Source: an uncultured Bacilli bacterium (GTDB lineage Bacteria > Bacillota_I > Bacilli_A > RF39 > UBA660). Taken from it: 51,176 bases of DNA. Made by a program: the position numbers and the translations under genes. Positions within the stretch are counted from its first letter, which is position 1, and each line of letters starts with the position of its first letter. The notes beneath the pieces are model-generated. The model was not told the DNA's origin. It saw only the letters and a list, made by a program, of their open reading frames with translations, and made no database searches. Shown in pieces: positions 17,415 to 26,507 of the stretch. The DNA lies in assembly GCA_947589195.1 (NCBI GenBank), contig CANPZX010000002.1, forward strand, positions 1 through 51,176. The letters run 5' to 3'.

Positions 17415-18815
17415 CTATTTTTGCTTTTCTATATGAATACATTCATGATTATCACAGTAAGAATTTTTAACAGGAATCAAAACTTTAAAATCCAGAAGGT
17501 CCGGACTAATTTTAACTAAAGCACATTCTTCATTATTAAAATCAACATATGGCTCAATTTCATTAATATTTTGACTAGTTTCAAATTCAGGATGATTTAT
17601 ATTTCTAACAAAAAAGAATAAAGCAAAAATCATAAAACTTATTTCTAAAACACGATAATTAAATGATATATTTTTAAGATTATTAAGTACAATCATTATA
17701 ATAAAAAATGATAATACCGCGGGTAAAACATGATAATAAACTTGGTAACTAGATCCAGAAGTTATTTCATGATAATAAGTCATAAATTCTATTTTTTTAA
17801 AATATATCATAAAATATAAAATAAAAATATCTAATATAACTAAAATGCAAGTTTTTAAATTTTTAGTTTTAAAAGCTAAATTTATAATAATTATCCAAAA
17901 AATTGAACCAACAAAAATATTTAATTTAGATACCCCCAATGCCAAAAAGGTATCTGTACCAAAAACAAAATTTATACTGGAAATAAACGATAATAATGAA
18001 TAATAGGCTATACTTATTAAGTGTCCTAAAGATAAATCAACTTTACTAATAGTTTCTACATCAGTTATAAATAAAATGGCATATGCTTGAATCAATAGAA
18101 ATAATCCCATTAATATTAGTTTAATTAAATTGTGTTTGCCAAAATTTTTAAGCTTTATACAACCCCCCCCCCGAAGGTATTTAATAAAGCCAATCTTTTC
18201 CAGAATATAGTACATTAAAGCGAAGCCTAATATTAATGATGATGCACTAGAAATTATTGATATTAAAACCAAAGGTAATATTACATAAGATGGCATTTTA
18301 TCATGCAATAAATTTAGGGATACTAAAAAGATTAGTAATCCACACCACCAATGAATAGCTACACCATTATATAATAACCAAGCAAAATTAGAAATTAAAA
18401 TAATAACTAGAGCAGAAATTATAACTCTTTTTCCTCGACTTTTAATAATATTTTCAAAACTACTTGAAGTAAAATAAGTAGCTACAAATGCCGAGAATAA
18501 TATAGATAACCATTTAAAAGTATTAGCTAAAACTACTGCACTATTAGTTAATTTAGCAAAATTAACTGCAATAAAAGCAAATATCCTTGATAAAGTATCA
18601 AAATAACCACCATAAGTTAATTTAAATGAACCGAGTCCATATATAAAATACTCTTTAGCAAAAACCCAACCATCTTCAGCAAAAATATAAGGAACTTTAA
18701 TAATTTCTGGATTAAGAATAACTAATAAAACGATAAATAAAAAGAAAGTCATAATTAATAAAAACCAATTATTATTTAAAACTTTAGATGCTTTTATTTT
18801 CTTTCTCAGTTTCAT
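17415..18815 (-). CDS. GT-C-like polytopic membrane protein, paralog B, with an in-frame G10 tract
   Basis: The 466-residue protein has the same plan as paralog A: an N-terminal 'LNNNWFLL' helix, 'FAEDGW' in the first outer loop, about 11-12 membrane segments and a C-terminal tail ending 'YCDNHEC'. Residues 62-253 are identical to paralog A at DNA level, while the regions outside are mosaic. The first ~60 residues, the later membrane segments and the tail differ, but short blocks (about 65 and 57 bp) are again identical. The G10 tract (18163-18172) sits at the same codons, Arg215-Gly218. The variable parts include the EDG loop and the tail, which could set donor or acceptor choice. The role in transferring a glycan side chain is inferred. 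Confidence 0.75.
   Translation of the reverse strand: MKLRKKIKASKVLNNNWFLLIMTFFLFIVLLVILNPEIIKVPYIFAEDGWVFAKEYFIYGLGSFKLTYGGYFDTLSRIFAFIAVNFAKLTNSAVVLANTFKWLSILFSAFVATYFTSSSFENIIKSRGKRVIISALVIILISNFAWLLYNGVAIHWWCGLLIFLVSLNLLHDKMPSYVILPLVLISIISSASSLILGFALMYYILEKIGFIKYLRGGGCIKLKNFGKHNLIKLILMGLFLLIQAYAILFITDVETISKVDLSLGHLISIAYYSLLSFISSINFVFGTDTFLALGVSKLNIFVGSIFWIIIINLAFKTKNLKTCILVILDIFILYFMIYFKKIEFMTYYHEITSGSSYQVYYHVLPAVLSFFIIMIVLNNLKNISFNYRVLEISFMIFALFFFVRNINHPEFETSQNINEIEPYVDFNNEECALVKISPDLLDFKVLIPVKNSYCDNHECIHIEKQK
18058..18632. repeat. 575-bp block identical to 16421-16995 (copy 2)
   Basis: This is the second copy of the identical block, in direct orientation and 1637 bp from the first. Recombination between the two would delete one hybrid gene, while non-reciprocal exchange would swap the flanking variants. 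Confidence 0.92.
18163..18172 (-). repeat. Homopolymer tract (G10 on the coding strand) in paralog B
   Basis: Ten consecutive C on the plus strand lie at the same codons as in paralog A. Both genes read in frame in this assembly. Confidence 0.9.
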
Positions 18816-18864
18816 TCATTTCACCTCTATTTTTGACATTTAACTTATATATAGTTTAACAAAT

Positions 18865-19245
18865 TTACTTTTTAAATACTACTGTTTTTTGTAATAAGAA
18901 ATTAACAATCATAGCTAAACATGTAGCCAAAATAAATGAAATTATTTTTAAATTAGTTAATTTATAAACTATAGTATTTGTAATTGTATTACATAAAATA
19001 TTAATTATTTGACAACCAATATATTTTACTATTAATAAGGCATGTGTTTTTTCTTTTACAGAAAATGTCCAATTTTTATTAAAAATATAGGAAAAAGTTG
19101 TTGCCAATATCATAGAAATTAATTTTGCTAACGTAATATCAATTTTTTGGCTGAGTAACATATAAAAGATAAAATCTATTGTTGTAGATATGCCTCCTAT
19201 AATTAGAAATCTAAATTCTTTTTTATATTTATTTAATACATTCAT
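18865..19245 (-). CDS. GtrA family membrane protein (polyprenyl-linked sugar flippase)
   Basis: The small, four-helix GtrA fold carries polyprenyl-phosphate-linked sugars across the membrane. The sequence shows 'FLIIGGISTTIDFIFYMLL', 'TFSYIFNKNWTF' and a final 'NFLLQKTVVFKK', all typical. The open frame reaches 19266, but an AAAGG suggests that translation starts at the ATG ending at 19245 (126 residues, MNVLNKYKKEF). It overlaps the 3' end of paralog C, from which it is probably translated by coupling. With the DPM1-like GT2 and the GT-C-like paralogs it completes a Gtr-type side-chain system. Confidence 0.9.
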   Translation of the reverse strand: MNVLNKYKKEFRFLIIGGISTTIDFIFYMLLSQKIDITLAKLISMILATTFSYIFNKNWTFSVKEKTHALLIVKYIGCQIINILCNTITNTIVYKLTNLKIISFILATCLAMIVNFLLQKTVVFKK

Positions 19246-20599
19246 AATCGTCACAATACCTTTCATTTACAGGAACATCTACACACCAATTAACCCATCT
19301 TGGAGGAATTGAAAGACACCCTGTATGACTAGAATTAAATTCTACATATGGTTCTATCTGATAAACATTCATAATATAAGATAAATCAGGAGCATTATAA
19401 TTTTTAATTAAATTTAAAACTACATATAATGTAATAATACCTAAAGAGTAAACAAAACCAGAACGTAAAATTTTACCATTATTTAAAGTATTTTCTATTA
19501 ATATGGCAAAAATAAATATAACTAAAAGACAAGGAATAACATGATACCAAATAGTATAAAATTCATTTAACAATTGTTGATAATATCCAATATAATCATT
19601 TATTTTAAAGAGAATCATTACATATGTAAGTAATATAGTTCCAAAAAAGTAAATTAAATATTTAGTTTTTTTGTATTTTACAAAATAATAAACAATTATT
19701 GACCATAAAATAATAGATAAAGGAATAGCTATTCCTAATGAATTTAAAATTTTATATATATTTGTTCCAAAAATATAGTTAACACTAACTAAAGATAATT
19801 TTAATGATAAGTACGCTCTACTTATTAAACTAGATAAAGTAATGATTGTACCATCAGGATCTTTAGCAATAATTAGTATGGCATATGCTTGAATCGCTAA
19901 AAAACAAAGTAATAATATCATTTTTAATATTACTTTTTTATCAAACTCTTTTATAGTTTTTTTAAATCCATTATTCTTTATTTTATCTATCAAATAAATT
20001 CCTATTCCAAAAACTAATGTAAAAGATATAGGTGTTGTCAAAATAGAAATAAGAAGTAAAATAAAATTAAAACCTTTAGGATATTTGCCATTTATTATTT
20101 GAATAGTACAAAAACAAGTAAATAACCCTGCCCACCAATTTAAAGATACCATACAATATAAAATTGCCAAAAAGTTAGAAGAAAATAACAATAACAAAAT
20201 ACTTAATATTAACCTAATTGATTTATTTTTTATAATATCATCAAAATTGTGACAATTTAAATAATTAATCACATATAAATTAATAAATATGGAAATAAAT
20301 TTACTTACTTGACACATAACAATCGCACTATTAAATATTTTACCAAAACTAACTGCAACAAGAGCAACTATCCTTGGCAAAAGATAAAAATAGCCACCAT
20401 ACGTTTGAAAAAATGATTTTAAGCCATTGTTTAAAATACCATTTAAAAAAACCGGACCATCTTCCATCATTATATATGGCTCTTTAATAACCTCAAAATT
20501 TAAACCTATTAAAACAATAGTTAAAATAACAAATGTAATTATTGGCCAATACTTTTTTTCAGTTATGCTACTAATTTTTTTGATTATTTTTTCTGACAT
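19229..20599 (-). CDS. GT-C-like polytopic membrane protein, paralog C (no G tract)
   Basis: The 456-residue protein is clearly homologous to paralogs A and B but divergent throughout. It has 'MMEDGPVF' in the first outer loop, then 'YGGYFYLLPRIVALVAVSFGK', a conserved 'LAIQAYAILII' helix, 'IWYHVIPCLL', and a tail with 'IEPYVEFN' ending 'YCDDYEC'. The region matching the G10 tract reads 'KIKNNGFKKTI', so this copy lacks the homopolymer and should be stably expressed. The shared C-terminal EPYV...C-x-x-x-C pattern suggests a structured outer tail. It lies first of the three paralogs in transcription order. Confidence 0.75.
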   Translation of the reverse strand: MSEKIIKKISSITEKKYWPIITFVILTIVLIGLNFEVIKEPYIMMEDGPVFLNGILNNGLKSFFQTYGGYFYLLPRIVALVAVSFGKIFNSAIVMCQVSKFISIFINLYVINYLNCHNFDDIIKNKSIRLILSILLLLFSSNFLAILYCMVSLNWWAGLFTCFCTIQIINGKYPKGFNFILLLISILTTPISFTLVFGIGIYLIDKIKNNGFKKTIKEFDKKVILKMILLLCFLAIQAYAILIIAKDPDGTIITLSSLISRAYLSLKLSLVSVNYIFGTNIYKILNSLGIAIPLSIILWSIIVYYFVKYKKTKYLIYFFGTILLTYVMILFKINDYIGYYQQLLNEFYTIWYHVIPCLLVIFIFAILIENTLNNGKILRSGFVYSLGIITLYVVLNLIKNYNAPDLSYIMNVYQIEPYVEFNSSHTGCLSIPPRWVNWCVDVPVNERYCDDYECIK

Positions 20600-20634
20600 T
20601 CTAACCCATTCCTTTCTTTAAATAGGTAATATTA

Positions 20635-23418
20635 TTAATTTTGTTTTTTATCGTTAGTTTTATTTATCATATAAACTAAATTTAAATATTCAAAAACATT
20701 AATAGTTGAATCTAACGAATAAGAATTTTCTAGTTTAAAATCTTGTTTAATTTGAGGATTTAAAATGTCGGTATAAACTAATGAACTAAAATTAGTACCA
20801 ATAAATTCTCCAGATAAATTAAGATTATATTTTTTAGCTAAGACAAGATAGTCATCAAAGAAAGCAAATATTCCATCATTAATTTGCTTCAATTTTTCAA
20901 TAAAGCTTTCATCAATATTTTCATTTTTATAAATAGGATTTCCATCATCATCAAATTTTATTAATTGACCAATCGGGGCGGTTAAAAAGCTTTCTAAAAT
21001 CATTGAAAAATTATATATATTTTTTTCACATGTTTCACTCTTAAAATTATAACAGAAACTTGCCTTGCCACCTAATTTTAAAGGTTTTATATTATCTGTT
21101 AGAATAAAATAATAACCATTAATTTTTTTATTTAATAATTTTATTAAATAATATTGAATTGTACCTGAGTATCCCAAATCTACAACCGCTACATTTTTCC
21201 CTTTAATATTTTTTTTGCAATATTTTAAATAATTATTACGTTCTTTATTAAAAATTTTCTTATATACATTAAAATTATCTTCTATATTTTTTAACACTTC
21301 ATCTTTTGAACTTTCAAGTTTAATAAATTTATCTTCTATATCTAAATCTAATCCTAATCGAGTTTTATATAAATTTTTTATGCTACCCTCGTATCCACTC
21401 ATCATAATTTCTTTAACATCTTCCATAGTTTCAATACAAGCAACAGATGTACTTCTTCTAGAAGTTAAAAAATATTTACTTTTTACTGGTTTAATTTTTA
21501 AAATTTTACAATATTTTTGATATAAAGGTTCTAAAAAATATCCTTCTCTTGCTAAAAATAATAATTCATCTGTATTATTTTTTTCACACTCTTTAGCTAA
21601 ATAATTAAAAAATTGAGCAAAAATCGGGCCAAAAATCGTATATCCTAATTCATTATAAGTATTTATACCGTATAATGTTTCATTAAATTTAAAAGGATTA
21701 TTATATAATTGTTTATTTACAATTAAACCTAATGCTACTTCATCACCAATTGTTCTTTTATTTTTATAATTATTAATAAATGTAGCATAATTAGATAAAC
21801 AAAACATCTTTTTAGATTGCATAACGTGTATAAATGGTTTACCCATATCACATAGCCTTTGAATATCAGAATGTTCATTATCTCCAATATGAATAGTACT
21901 TTTATTTTTAGTATAATTATTAAAATAATATTCCCATATTGCACCATTATCTTTTCTATAACCAACTTCAGATGAAACCAATAATTCATCCCAATTATCA
22001 TAACCACATTTATTTAACATTTTTTTAATTATATCGCTAGTTAAATACATATCACTTATTAAAATAATTTTTTTATTATCCTTTTTTAACCAGTTATAAA
22101 GTTCCAGCATTTCTTTTCTGGGAATTATAAAGTCTAATTCTAACTCTATTTCTTTTTCTTTAATTTTTTTACATTGATTATCATCTAAATTAGTAAGTTC
22201 TTTTATATTTTCATAAATTTCATCTATAGAACAATCACCTTTAAAATCTTTTGATACGCGAACATTATATTCAGCATTAATTCTAATTCTTTTAAAATCA
22301 ATTATTTTATATGTCTTTTTAACATAACTCTCTAATATTCCGATTAAATCACTAGGATTATAAATTTTTCTAGTAATTAATGTATCAAAAATATCAAATG
22401 AAATAATATCATAATTTTTAATTTTTTCATAAATATTTGTGGCATTTTGTTCATTATACTGATACATATTTTTTAAACCACTTTTTCTAAAGCAATTATT
22501 ACTTATATCAATTACTAAATAATTATATTTATTATTTTTAACTACTTGGGGAATCATTCTTTCAATAGCATGTGCTAATGTTCCATCATTTTTTCCATTT
22601 TCTTCCCCAAAATCTTTTTTAGTATAATTAAAGTCAAGAAAATTTTTAATAGAATCTATTTTTACCCAAAAAAAACTACCTACTGAATAATCAATATATT
22701 CATCATCCAAAGTAAAGCCTAATCTATTGGCAATTTTATTGGATTCAGGCTTATTATACAGCCATGTATGTGCCCAATATGGCATATCTGAATAAGTTTC
22801 AGGATATATTAATCCAATATTGTCCCCTTTTTCAAATTGATAAAATATTTGTTTTACCAAATTTTCGTCTTTTAAAAGACTATCCATCATATGTTGTCGC
22901 CAACCATCTTGTTGTTCTCCAGTTCTTATACTTTTTTTAGAATGACAGTGTAAAATATAATCATATTTTTCTAGATCATTCTTAAACAAAACAAACATCG
23001 GTCCAAAATCTCTTCCAAAATTTCCGGCTTTCTTAACAATGACTTTTTCAACATTTTTAATACTCTTAAACTTGTTTTCAATGCATTTAATTACTTCATC
23101 TGTAGCAACGGAAATATACAAATCAAATTTATATGGTATATTATTAAAATAATTAATAAATTCTTCAGCTAAATCAATATAATATAAATGAAGATGAACA
23201 GCAATTTTTTTATTAATTTTAAAATTAAGTTCATTTGTAAAATGTATATTATTTAAGTCTAATTGTTTAGGTGCTAAATTCATATCACTATAATTTTGAA
23301 TGTTTCTAAAAAATGGTACATGTTTTATAAGTTTATTTTTTATTTTTTGCTTTGTTGTATTTTTTATAGGAATTAATTGATAAAATCTTTTAATAAAAAT
23401 TATTAACTTTCTTTTCAT
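20635..23418 (-). CDS. RgpF-type rhamnan synthesis protein with a central HAD domain
   Basis: The 927-residue cytoplasmic protein has three parts. Residues ~65-300 match the rhamnan synthesis protein F family: 'KIAVHLHLYYIDLAEEF', 'GNFGRDFGPMF', 'LHCHSKKS' and 'YWAHTWLYN'. Residues ~335-530 form a HAD-like domain with 'FDIFDTLITR' (Asp342, Asp345), a later 'LISDMYLTSD' and 'IHIGDNEHSDI'. The last ~350 residues are a less known domain with 'ELLFLAREGYFLEPL' and 'VVDLGYSGTIQYYL'. These last two are found in large glycan-cluster proteins of streptococci and Bacillota. The role is sugar transfer or modification of the polysaccharide. The neighbours are a WsaF-like transferase and an ABC exporter, which supports a rhamnose-rich glycan. 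No dTDP-rhamnose synthesis genes are in the window. Confidence 0.82.
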   Translation of the reverse strand: MKRKLIIFIKRFYQLIPIKNTTKQKIKNKLIKHVPFFRNIQNYSDMNLAPKQLDLNNIHFTNELNFKINKKIAVHLHLYYIDLAEEFINYFNNIPYKFDLYISVATDEVIKCIENKFKSIKNVEKVIVKKAGNFGRDFGPMFVLFKNDLEKYDYILHCHSKKSIRTGEQQDGWRQHMMDSLLKDENLVKQIFYQFEKGDNIGLIYPETYSDMPYWAHTWLYNKPESNKIANRLGFTLDDEYIDYSVGSFFWVKIDSIKNFLDFNYTKKDFGEENGKNDGTLAHAIERMIPQVVKNNKYNYLVIDISNNCFRKSGLKNMYQYNEQNATNIYEKIKNYDIISFDIFDTLITRKIYNPSDLIGILESYVKKTYKIIDFKRIRINAEYNVRVSKDFKGDCSIDEIYENIKELTNLDDNQCKKIKEKEIELELDFIIPRKEMLELYNWLKKDNKKIILISDMYLTSDIIKKMLNKCGYDNWDELLVSSEVGYRKDNGAIWEYYFNNYTKNKSTIHIGDNEHSDIQRLCDMGKPFIHVMQSKKMFCLSNYATFINNYKNKRTIGDEVALGLIVNKQLYNNPFKFNETLYGINTYNELGYTIFGPIFAQFFNYLAKECEKNNTDELLFLAREGYFLEPLYQKYCKILKIKPVKSKYFLTSRRSTSVACIETMEDVKEIMMSGYEGSIKNLYKTRLGLDLDIEDKFIKLESSKDEVLKNIEDNFNVYKKIFNKERNNYLKYCKKNIKGKNVAVVDLGYSGTIQYYLIKLLNKKINGYYFILTDNIKPLKLGGKASFCYNFKSETCEKNIYNFSMILESFLTAPIGQLIKFDDDGNPIYKNENIDESFIEKLKQINDGIFAFFDDYLVLAKKYNLNLSGEFIGTNFSSLVYTDILNPQIKQDFKLENSYSLDSTINVFEYLNLVYMINKTNDKKQN

Positions 23419-23439
23419 TTAAAATACATTCCTCCTGCT

Positions 23440-25545
23440 TTATCTTCTAAATATTTTATACTTTAATGCTCTTAACTTTCTTTTTAATCTTACCATTCTT
23501 TTTACAAATTTACTGGTATTGCTCATATAAAAAGCTGGAATATTTTCATCAGGAACAAATTCATATTCTTTACTTGGTGTAATAGGCTCTAAATGATATA
23601 ATGGTTTAATCTCTTCTTTCATATCATAATTACCGGCTAAAATTGCATTAACTGCCTCGACAAATTGTTTAAAGCCTACTGTTAAATCGTAATTTTTCAT
23701 ATATTTAGCACCAAATTCAGACATTTTTTTCATTAATTTTTCATTTTCATAAATTTTTAGTATAGCTGTAGCAATTGCTTCACTATTACTTTCAGCTAAT
23801 AAAATTCCACCATCTGGCATATCATATAGATTATTTTCTCTATATAAATCAACAACAGGTAATCCACACGCCATCATTTCAAAAGGTATTCTAGATGGAT
23901 TAGATGCACTAATACAAACTCCTACTTTACATTTATTATATAACTTACAACATTCAGTTATAGGAATAATATGTAAATTTGTTGTATCAAAACTGATTCC
24001 ACCTTCTACATTTGACCCAAATAAATAAATTTTTAAATTCGGATATTTTTCTTTTACTATTTTAATGGCATTTAAACCTAATTCTGCACATCTGCGCCAT
24101 TTCTCAGGTTGATAAATAAAACAAATGGCATCCTCTTTTTTTACATCTTTTAATACCTTGTAATTATTAGTATCGGCACAAAAATTAAAATATCTTGTAG
24201 GTTGATGATATTCATGAGATAATTTATTAGATAACCATCGACCTATAGTAATAAAGTTGAATCCATATTTATATGAATTTTCAGCCTTTATATAAGAATT
24301 TCCCATTGGTTCAAACCAAGGCTCAAAATCTTGAATAAAATAGCACTTATTTTTCACTGGCATATTTCTAACAGTTTCTGCAGTTGTCCAAGCAGTGGCA
24401 AATACTAAATCATAATCATATCGTAATCTTAATCCAACATATACCCCAGCTAAACATTGTCCATAAAAATCTTCTATCATTTTTTTCATATCTTCATTTG
24501 TAGATACAAAATCTTCATCAACATAAATATCTACTTCATATCCATAATGAATGAGAGCATTAGCATTTTGAATAATAGTTCTATGACCTCCAGAACCTTT
24601 TACGGGATATGGTAACACAATAGCAATTTTGTTCCTTTTAAAATTTCCTAAAATTTCTCTATTTTTTTTGCTAATAATATTTTTCATAAAGTTTAAGCGA
24701 ATTTTTTGCTTATGTAATATTTCATCCGTAGGAATATAATTATTATTAATTTCCGTTTGAATTTTTAATATTTCATTAAATTCGATATCAGCCTTAATAT
24801 TAGTAGTTACAGATTTTGAATGTTTTCGATAATAATTTAAAGATTCATGAAAATATGCAAGACTACCATTTTGTAAAACTTTATAGTATACATACCAATC
24901 TCCCGCAACTTTATATTCTTGAGCATTTAATAAAATTTCATTATAATCTTTCTTTTTCCAAACAACAGAAGAAACATTTAAAATTGTATTAGTATATGCT
25001 AGTCTTTCTTTAATAGCAGTCTCTCCAGAAATAACAAAATCTTCATCCCAATCTCCTGTTCTAAAAATATCACTTAAATCTCGAGAGTCATTAGTTATTA
25101 CCCGATTTTTTTCGTCAATTCTAGCTGATTCACAATATGAAAGTACAACATTCTTATTTTCAAAGCCTTTCATAACAGTTTCTAGAAAAGTTGGTTCACA
25201 TAAATCATCGGCTTCAGCAATCCAAAAATAATCGCCATTAACTTTTTCTAAACCTTTCTTCCATTGAGAAAAAACACAACCACTATTATGATCATTTATA
25301 ATAAATTTTACCGGGATATTTTTTATTTGTTTAATTTTCTTTTTTATAACATTAATACTATTATCTGTAGATTTATCATCTAATATAATTAATTCATATA
25401 TTGGATAGCTTTGCCTTAAAATAGAATCTATTCTTTCAACAATATATTTTTCATAATTATAATTTGGAATTATAACTGATACTTTTTTTACCTTTCCTTC
25501 CACTTTAGAAATTTTATTTTTATAAATATTTACCTTTTTTCTCAT
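23440..25545 (-). CDS. Two-domain glycosyltransferase: GT2 plus WsaF-like rhamnosyltransferase
   Basis: The 701-residue protein starts with a GT-A domain (about 20-250) with 'VSVIIPNYNYEKYI', 'LDDKSTDNS' and the metal-binding 'EADD' at 111-114. From about residue 305 a second, GT-B-like domain follows: 'KIAIVLPYPVKGSGGHRTI', 'YFIQDFEPWFEPMG' and 'IPFEMMACGLPVVD'. The FIQDFEPWF pattern is the signature of the beta-1,2/1,3-rhamnosyltransferase WsaF of S-layer glycan clusters. Two transferases in one chain suggest that they add successive residues of a repeat. An internal promoter (25625-25653) with a hairpin leader precedes it. Confidence 0.85.
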   Translation of the reverse strand: MRKKVNIYKNKISKVEGKVKKVSVIIPNYNYEKYIVERIDSILRQSYPIYELIILDDKSTDNSINVIKKKIKQIKNIPVKFIINDHNSGCVFSQWKKGLEKVNGDYFWIAEADDLCEPTFLETVMKGFENKNVVLSYCESARIDEKNRVITNDSRDLSDIFRTGDWDEDFVISGETAIKERLAYTNTILNVSSVVWKKKDYNEILLNAQEYKVAGDWYVYYKVLQNGSLAYFHESLNYYRKHSKSVTTNIKADIEFNEILKIQTEINNNYIPTDEILHKQKIRLNFMKNIISKKNREILGNFKRNKIAIVLPYPVKGSGGHRTIIQNANALIHYGYEVDIYVDEDFVSTNEDMKKMIEDFYGQCLAGVYVGLRLRYDYDLVFATAWTTAETVRNMPVKNKCYFIQDFEPWFEPMGNSYIKAENSYKYGFNFITIGRWLSNKLSHEYHQPTRYFNFCADTNNYKVLKDVKKEDAICFIYQPEKWRRCAELGLNAIKIVKEKYPNLKIYLFGSNVEGGISFDTTNLHIIPITECCKLYNKCKVGVCISASNPSRIPFEMMACGLPVVDLYRENNLYDMPDGGILLAESNSEAIATAILKIYENEKLMKKMSEFGAKYMKNYDLTVGFKQFVEAVNAILAGNYDMKEEIKPLYHLEPITPSKEYEFVPDENIPAFYMSNTSKFVKRMVRLKRKLRALKYKIFRR

Positions 25546-25571
25546 TATATATCTTTACTCCCTCAATAGTT

Positions 25572-25615
25572 AGTCATTAAATCAAAAAAATTTAGTCAGC
25601 AAAATGACTTAATAC
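25572..25615 (-). promoter_or_regulatory. Possible attenuator leader before the WsaF-like gene
   Basis: On the minus strand AGTCA pairs with TGACT 6 bases later (complement 25594-25609) and is followed by AAATTTTTTT, a weak intrinsic terminator. The same 5' arm, AGTCATT, can instead pair with AATGACT (complement 25572-25578) farther on. The two structures exclude each other. This is an inference from base pairing only. Confidence 0.3.
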
Positions 25616-25624
25616 CTTTCAACA

Positions 25625-25653
25625 ATTATAGCATAGGTAAATTTAGTTGTAAA
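25625..25653 (-). promoter_or_regulatory. Internal promoter in the polysaccharide cluster
   Basis: On the minus strand TTTACA (complement 25648-25653) precedes TATAAT (complement 25625-25630) by 17 bases. It lies in the longest intergenic gap (110 bases) of the cluster upstream of 25545. Confidence 0.7.
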
Positions 25654-25655
25654 TT

Positions 25656-26507
25656 TTATAATACCCTATTTTTCAACATATCTTGCTTTAATATTTCTAA
25701 TGATTTTATTATCTCTTGTTGGCGATATTTATTTTTTAAGCGAGTGTCAGAATTAAACTTTTGATTTAACGATCCCCCCTCTTTATGAAATATTTCTAAA
25801 TTTGGATCATATAAAGTTATAAATTTTTGTTTTAGCATTCTTTGATATAAAAATTCTTCTTCATGATATAAAAAGGTTCTAGAATCAAATATATCTTTAT
25901 TTTTTTCATAATACAATTTTGAAAATATTAAAGCACAACCATGAAGGGCTACATTACATACAATTTTATCACCATTATGTAAAACTTTAGGTTTAATAAA
26001 TTTTCTTTTTAATTTTAAATAAATATTTAATAAGTTTGTTAATATTTTACTATTATATATAAATACTAATTTTTTAGAATATTTAATTTGTTTATTTACT
26101 TCACTTAAAGTTTTATAGACAGGAAAAGGATTAACAGAATCACCATTATTAGTGATAATTTTTGGGCCTAAAATAGCAAATTTATATTTTTGATAATCTT
26201 GATTAACTATTTTTAAAAAATCTTTTTGTTTTATTATCGTATCATTGTTTATAACAATTAAAAACTTTGGTTTATATTTAGTTATAGCTAATTCACACCC
26301 CTGATTATTTGCTTTAGCAAAGCCAATATTTTCTTCTAGTGTAATTAAATCATCACATATTTTTTTTAGTTTTTCTTCCTCTTTTAAATTTAAACTGTGA
26401 TTATCTACCACGATTATTTTTTTAGGTTCTTCTAATTTTTTAAGAGAATCTATACAAGCTATTGTATCTTTAATATTTTGATAATGTAAAATTATAAAGC
26501 AATTCAT
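25656..26507 (-). CDS. GT2 family glycosyltransferase (rhamnosyltransferase-like)
   Basis: The 283 residues form one GT-A domain. It has 'IILHYQNIKDTIACIDSL' at the start, 'IIVVDNHS' and 'NIGFAKANNQG' around residue 60-72, then 'LIVINNDTII' (the DxD-like site) and 'LYHEEEFLYQRM' near the end. This pattern is common to cell-wall rhamnan and teichoic-type GT2 enzymes. The start codon overlaps the stop of the upstream permease gene by one base (TAATG). It is therefore co-translated with the exporter. Donor and acceptor are not deducible. Confidence 0.88.
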   Translation of the reverse strand: MNCFIILHYQNIKDTIACIDSLKKLEEPKKIIVVDNHSLNLKEEEKLKKICDDLITLEENIGFAKANNQGCELAITKYKPKFLIVINNDTIIKQKDFLKIVNQDYQKYKFAILGPKIITNNGDSVNPFPVYKTLSEVNKQIKYSKKLVFIYNSKILTNLLNIYLKLKRKFIKPKVLHNGDKIVCNVALHGCALIFSKLYYEKNKDIFDSRTFLYHEEEFLYQRMLKQKFITLYDPNLEIFHKEGGSLNQKFNSDTRLKNKYRQQEIIKSLEILKQDMLKNRVL

